Origin: Clostridia bacterium
GTDB taxonomy: Bacteria; Bacillota; Clostridia; Oscillospirales; CAG-272
DNA length: 8,350 bases
Assembly: GCA_017540285.1 (NCBI GenBank)
Contig: JAFYBI010000330.1
Coordinates: 1 to 8,350 of the forward strand
Direction: 5' to 3'
The stretch's first letter is position 1, and each line of letters starts with the position of its first letter. The notes beneath the pieces were generated by a model. It was given only the letters and a program-made list of their open reading frames with translations. It ran no database searches and was not told the origin of the DNA. Position numbers and translations under genes: made by a program. Of this stretch, positions 5,371 to 8,350 are shown piece after piece.

Positions 5371-6435
5371 ATGAACAGCGTTTACGACGGCTATACTCCG
5401 GCGGCGGGCGGAAAATGGTTTGCGGGAGCGAATACGGAGGCGGGCTTTTCGGGCTCCTATCCGGAGCTCGCGGGGGAAGCGTCCCTCGCGCGGCTGTACA
5501 TTGTGAAGGGCGGGCCGGGCACGGGGAAGAGCACCCTGATGCGGCGCATCGGCGAAGCGGCGGAGGCGGCGGGGCACAGGGCGGACTACTGTTTGTGCGG
5601 CTCCGATCCCGATTCCCTCGACGCGGTGCTCCTCGACGGACGGGTCGCGGCAGTCGACGGGACCGCACCGCATGCGCTCGACATGGTCTATCCCGGCGCG
5701 GCATCGGAGCTCATCGATCTGTCGGCGTTCTGGGACACCGGGATCCTCTCGGCGGCCAGGGATGAGATCGTCTCGCTCGCGTCGCTCAAAGCAGCGGAGT
5801 TCGCGTCGGCATCCCGCTGGCTCGCCGCTGCCGGAAAGGTCCTTTCGGAGGAAGCGTCCCTCGCGCGCCGAACGTTTCTCGCGGATAAGGCCGAGGGCTT
5901 TGCGTCCCGGCTCGTGAAGCGGCTCGGAAAGCCCGAAGGACGGGGGATCGTCCGGCGGCGGTACACCCACGGGATCACGATGCGCGGCCGCCGGAAGACG
6001 GACGGCATTTCCGACGGCGCAGAGGTGCGGTACGCCGTCGAGGACTGCGGCGGATGCGCGCGCCTCTTTCTGCCCGTGCTTGCCGACGCCCTGACGCGGG
6101 CCGGATGGGATGTCACGCTCGGGATGCTGCCCCTCTCGGGGATCGTCGGCGGGATCCGCGCGGGACGGTTCGCGTTTGCGTGCGGCGGGGAAGCGGAGGA
6201 CGGCACGATCCGGATGAGCCGGTTCACCCGGTCCGATCACGAGGTCCGGGGAGAGCTGCGGCTGGCGGCGAAGATCCGGGAATCCTGCCTCCGGGAAGCG
6301 GACGACCGGCTGCGGTGCGCATCGAAATACCATTTCGCGATGGAGGAGATCTACCGCGGCGCGATGGATTTCGGCGCGAAGGAGCGATATGAAAAGAAGC
6401 TGATCGCGCGCATCCTCGACGGGCTCTCGGAGTAA
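5371..6435 (+). CDS. PRK06851-like P-loop ATPase with a degenerate second domain
   Basis: The 354-residue product carries a clear Walker A motif, G-G-P-G-T-G-K-S-T (47-55), preceded by the family's F-A-G-A-N-T-x-x-G-F opening (18-26). It is followed by C-G-S-D-P-D-S-L-D (76-84) and V-D-G-T-A-P-H (95-101), where D96 sits at the Walker B position. From memory, this pattern is that of an uncharacterised Clostridia ATPase family (PRK06851) built from two similar P-loop halves. Here the second half begins near 197 (R-Y-T-H-G-I-T-M). The place where the second P-loop belongs (about 222-231) reads A-V-E-D-C-G-G-C-A-R, with no glycine loop lysine or serine/threonine. So only the first half should bind nucleotide. 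The substrate is unknown. ATG at 5371 is chosen over an upstream TTG at 5359 because GGGAGG (5361-5366) lies between them, just before the ATG. No terminator follows; the stop lies six bases before the next promoter. Confidence 0.75.
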   Translation: MNSVYDGYTPAAGGKWFAGANTEAGFSGSYPELAGEASLARLYIVKGGPGTGKSTLMRRIGEAAEAAGHRADYCLCGSDPDSLDAVLLDGRVAAVDGTAPHALDMVYPGAASELIDLSAFWDTGILSAARDEIVSLASLKAAEFASASRWLAAAGKVLSEEASLARRTFLADKAEGFASRLVKRLGKPEGRGIVRRRYTHGITMRGRRKTDGISDGAEVRYAVEDCGGCARLFLPVLADALTRAGWDVTLGMLPLSGIVGGIRAGRFAFACGGEAEDGTIRMSRFTRSDHEVRGELRLAAKIRESCLREADDRLRCASKYHFAMEEIYRGAMDFGAKERYEKKLIARILDGLSE

Positions 6436-6441
6436 AAGCAC

Positions 6442-6470
6442 TTGACGAATCCCGGCGGATCGGGTATAAT
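6442..6470 (+). promoter_or_regulatory. Strong sigma-A promoter of the cyclase operon
   Basis: TTGACG (6442-6447) and TATAAT (6465-6470) are 17 bp apart, one base short of full consensus. It begins six bases after the ATPase stop codon. Transcription should start near 6477, giving a leader of about 31 nt. Confidence 0.88.
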
Positions 6471-6500
6471 GTACGGAGAACATCATCCCATCCGCCGGGA
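6450..6500 (+). promoter_or_regulatory. Perfect 11-bp inverted repeat linking the promoter spacer and the ribosome binding site of the cyclase gene
   Basis: TCCCGGCGGAT (6450-6460) lies between the -35 and -10 boxes. Its exact reverse complement ATCCGCCGGGA (6490-6500) runs into the ribosome binding site GGGAGG (6497-6502). The arms are 29 nt apart. The upstream arm precedes the predicted start near 6477, so only RNA read through from the ATPase gene would contain both arms and be able to fold over the ribosome binding site. A DNA operator bound at both arms, with looping across the -10, is the alternative. Confidence 0.7.
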
Positions 6501-6507
6501 GGCTTTT

Positions 6508-7086
6508 ATGAAAATCTACGACATCACGCAGGAGCTCTTTTCCGCGCACGTCTATCCGGGCGACAAAAAGCCGGCGTTCCGGCGCGTCTCCGATATGGAA
6601 GAAGGCGCTCTCTGCAACATCACCGAATTCGAGATGAACGCGCACAACGGCACCCACGTCGACGCGCCGCGTCACTTTGTGAAGGACGGCACCCCGATCG
6701 AAGGGCTCGATCTCGCGACCCTCGTCGGTCCGTGCACCGTCGCCGCATTCGACGGCCCGATCACGGAGGCGGACATTTTCGCGCACCGGGGATGCGTCCG
6801 GCTGATCGCGAAGGGGAAGTGCCGTCTGACCGAGGAGAGCGCCCGTGCCCTCTCGGCGTGCGGCGTGAAGCTTTTCGGCCTCGAGTCCCAGAGCATCGCC
6901 GGGGACGATCCGCCGCTCGCGGTGCATGTCGAGGTCCTCTCGCACGGGATCGTCGCGCTCGAAGGGCTCGATCTCTCCGCGGTGGAGGAAGGGGACTATT
7001 TCCTCTTCGCCGCGCCGCTCAAACTCGCGGGATCGGACGGCTCTCCCTGCCGCGCGGTCCTCGTGAGCGGATTGTCGGAGGCTTAA
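6508..7086 (+). CDS. Cyclase-family metal hydrolase (kynurenine formamidase-like fold)
   Basis: The 192-residue product has the family signature H-N-G-T-H-V-D-A-P-R-H-F (46-57). In kynurenine formamidase-type enzymes the two histidines and the aspartate of H-x-G-T-H-x-D (H46, H50, D52) bind the active-site metal, and the last histidine (H56) also takes part. The typical later elements are present: a histidine near 130 followed by V-L-S-H-G-I (134-139), L-E-G-L-D-L-S (151-157) and P-L-K-L-A-G-S-D-G-S-P-C-R-A (170-183). These enzymes hydrolyse small amides or lactones; the substrate here cannot be read from sequence, and no tryptophan-degradation gene is nearby. No signal peptide is seen, so it is cytoplasmic. 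ATG at 6508 has GGGAGG (6497-6502) five bases upstream. A longer frame from TTG at 6442 is impossible in practice because that TTG is the -35 box. It is first in an operon with the YwqG-like gene. Confidence 0.85.
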   Translation: MKIYDITQELFSAHVYPGDKKPAFRRVSDMEEGALCNITEFEMNAHNGTHVDAPRHFVKDGTPIEGLDLATLVGPCTVAAFDGPITEADIFAHRGCVRLIAKGKCRLTEESARALSACGVKLFGLESQSIAGDDPPLAVHVEVLSHGIVALEGLDLSAVEEGDYFLFAAPLKLAGSDGSPCRAVLVSGLSEA

Positions 7087-8073
7087 ATGAAAACGCTGGA
7101 AGAGAAGCTTGTGAATCTCCTCGCAGACACGGTCCGTCCCCTTGTGCAGAGCGAGATCCGCATCGTGACGGGAGAAGCGGCCGACACCCTCCCCGTCGGC
7201 GTCTCGAAGATCGGCGGGATGCCCGATCTGCCGGAGGATTTCGTCTGGCCGGATTTCGAGGGCGAGCGGTACGTCCCGGAGCCGCCGATGTACGGCGATG
7301 ACGGCGAATATTGCGCAGAGGAAGAGCGCGCATCCCCCGGAAGGATCCGCGCGCCGCTCGCCTTTCTCGCGCAGATCGACTGCCGGATCGCGTCGGCGTT
7401 CGATCGGGAAGGACTTCTGCCGAAGGACGGCATGCTCAGCTTCTTCTATGAGATCAACACGATGAAAAGCGGCTTCGATCCCGCCGACCGGGGATGCGCA
7501 CGGGTCTTCTGGTTCCCCGACCTCACGGCTCTCCGCCGCACGCCGCCCCCGCCCGAGACGGTCTGGCCGGACTGGACGGGCAGGCGTCCTCTCCCCTGCG
7601 TCCCCGTGACGTTTGCCTCGCACACAAGCGTCCCCTGCTACGACGATTTCTGCGAGACGGAAGAGGAGGGCCGGATCCTCGGGGAATTTCCGCCCGGGCG
7701 GTTCTGGGAATACTACGACGAGGCGGCGCGTTCCCTCGGCTGGGACGAGGAGAGCGCGGAAGCGGAGCGCTCGAAGCTGCTCGGCTGGCCCGATATTCTC
7801 AACAACCCCATGTTCGTCGACTGCGAAGCGGTGACGGGCGGGTTCTATATCGGGGACGACGGCTGGATGGACCGGCTGACATACGATGAAAAAGTCGAGC
7901 TCCGCCGCCGCGCGCGCCGTGACTGGACGCTCCTCTTTCAGCTCGGCACCGTCCGGGACGGCGAACGGTCGGTTTACTGGGGCGAAGCCGGACATCTCTT
8001 CTTCTGGATCCGGCGGGAGGACCTCGCCAGGCGCGATTTCTCGAAGACATGGACGATCTTTCAATGCGGATAA
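7087..8073 (+). CDS. YwqG-like protein (DUF1963 family)
   Basis: The 328-residue product shows the DUF1963/YwqG pattern: K-I-G-G-M-P-D-L-P (41-49) with W54, P-L-A-F-L-A-Q-I-D (90-98), L-S-F-F-Y (117-121), K-L-L-G-W-P-D-I-L-N-N-P-M (230-242), W-T-L-L-F-Q-L-G-T (280-288) and a final G-H-L-F-F-W-I-R (302-309) leading to W-T-I-F-Q-C (322-327). The family is widespread in Firmicutes and its biochemical role is unknown. This copy is longer than the typical roughly 260 residues, with extra sequence around 60-88 and 185-230. No signal peptide or membrane segment is seen. The ATG follows the cyclase stop directly, and its ribosome binding site GGAGG (7077-7081) is inside the end of the cyclase gene, which indicates translational coupling. 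Confidence 0.85.
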   Translation: MKTLEEKLVNLLADTVRPLVQSEIRIVTGEAADTLPVGVSKIGGMPDLPEDFVWPDFEGERYVPEPPMYGDDGEYCAEEERASPGRIRAPLAFLAQIDCRIASAFDREGLLPKDGMLSFFYEINTMKSGFDPADRGCARVFWFPDLTALRRTPPPPETVWPDWTGRRPLPCVPVTFASHTSVPCYDDFCETEEEGRILGEFPPGRFWEYYDEAARSLGWDEESAEAERSKLLGWPDILNNPMFVDCEAVTGGFYIGDDGWMDRLTYDEKVELRRRARRDWTLLFQLGTVRDGERSVYWGEAGHLFFWIRREDLARRDFSKTWTIFQCG

Positions 8074-8103
8074 ACAGCAGCGACAGGAAAGGAAAAGTGA
8101 ACG

Positions 8104-8350
8104 ATGGAACTGAAGGAATTTCTGAGCGCGGCGGCGCACGTGAAGCCGTCGGCACGGCAGCTTGGGTGGTACGACACGGAGTTTTACGCGTTCGTCCACT
8201 TCACCGTCAACACCTATACCGACCTCGAATGGGGCCTCGGCAATGAGGATGAGAAGATTTTCAATCCGTATGACCTCGACTGCGACGAATGGGTCGAAGC
8301 CGTCAAATCCGCGGGGATGGGCGGCATCGTGCTCACGGCGAAGCACCACG
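8104..8350 (+). CDS. Alpha-L-fucosidase, GH29 family (5' part, runs off the right edge)
   Basis: Only the first 82 codons are in the window. They match the start of GH29 fucosidases: R-Q-L-G-W-Y (18-23), E-F-Y-A-F-V-H-F-T-V-N-T (26-37), E-W-G (42-44), K-I-F-N-P (51-55), a D-x-D-x-W segment near 58-63 and A-G-M-G-G-I-V-L-T-A-K-H-H (70-82), which leads into the family's active-site barrel strands. The enzyme releases L-fucose from glycans. The catalytic nucleophile aspartate lies beyond the window. The protein starts directly with the catalytic domain and has no signal peptide, so it should act inside the cell on imported oligosaccharides. Where most members have H-F-G-x-N-T, this one has threonine for the glycine. 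It lies 30 bp after the YwqG-like gene; AAAGGA (8088-8093) is ten bases before the ATG. Confidence 0.88.
   Translation, partial: MELKEFLSAAAHVKPSARQLGWYDTEFYAFVHFTVNTYTDLEWGLGNEDEKIFNPYDLDCDEWVEAVKSAGMGGIVLTAKHH

Noticed and set aside
6442..6507. Upstream TTG start for the cyclase gene
   Set aside because: This TTG is the -35 box of the promoter, so it is not in the main transcript; the ATG at 6508 has a proper ribosome binding site and matches the family start.
5353..8349. A 998-codon open frame on the minus strand across four rightward genes
   Set aside because: It is antisense to four genes with clear family motifs, promoters and ribosome binding sites. Its translation is an Arg/Glu/Asp/Pro-rich product typical of the complement of GC-rich codons.
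1..8350. CRISPR array, tRNA, rRNA, transposase or phage genes
   Set aside because: No spaced direct repeats, cloverleaf, rRNA core or transposase/integrase motif was seen on either strand.

Overview
The window reads as a chromosomal segment of a GC-rich, Gram-positive, anaerobic Clostridia-type bacterium (Oscillospiraceae/Christensenellales-like, probably gut or rumen). Supporting signs are a MecA-like adaptor, an S-layer-homology (SLH) protein, a BspA-type leucine-rich-repeat membrane protein with a zinc ribbon, a PRK06851-like P-loop protein, a YwqG-like protein, strong GGAGG ribosome binding sites and consensus sigma-A promoters. The taxon is inferred from gene content and base composition; no rRNA or other marker is present.

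Layout. Positions 1-212 hold no gene but contain several inverted repeats and, at 171-206, a likely terminator for the leftward gene. Four genes then run leftward. In transcription order they are an SLH cell-surface protein (4034-2760), a 56-residue charged protein (2686-2516, ending at a clear terminator), a MecA-like adaptor (2375-1812) and a zinc-ribbon/transmembrane/LRR protein (1745-213). A 153-bp divergent region (4035-4187) separates them from five rightward genes: branched-chain aminotransferase ilvE (4188-5258, own consensus promoter and terminator), a PRK06851-like ATPase (5371-6435), a cyclase/kynurenine-formamidase-fold hydrolase (6508-7086), a YwqG/DUF1963 protein (7087-8073) and the start of a GH29 alpha-L-fucosidase (8104 to the right edge).

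How the genes work together. ilvE is a single-gene unit for branched-chain amino acid metabolism. The cyclase, YwqG and fucosidase genes look like one operon driven by a near-perfect promoter at 6442-6470. The ATPase gene has no terminator, so its transcripts can run into that operon. The leftward genes look like separate units rather than a pathway.

The most interesting signal is regulatory. Three genes follow a same-strand neighbour that has no visible terminator: the cyclase, the 56-residue protein and the LRR protein. Each has an inverted repeat whose downstream arm lies on or beside its ribosome binding site. The upstream arm lies in its promoter or in the 3' region of the preceding gene. 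The arms are 11/11 bp, 12/13 bp and 7/7 bp, separated by 29, 30 and 27 nt. Readthrough RNA could fold and hide the ribosome binding site, while RNA from the gene's own promoter would lack the upstream arm. The two genes that lie behind good terminators (mecA-like and ATPase) lack this arrangement. No mobile element, CRISPR array, tRNA or rRNA was seen.
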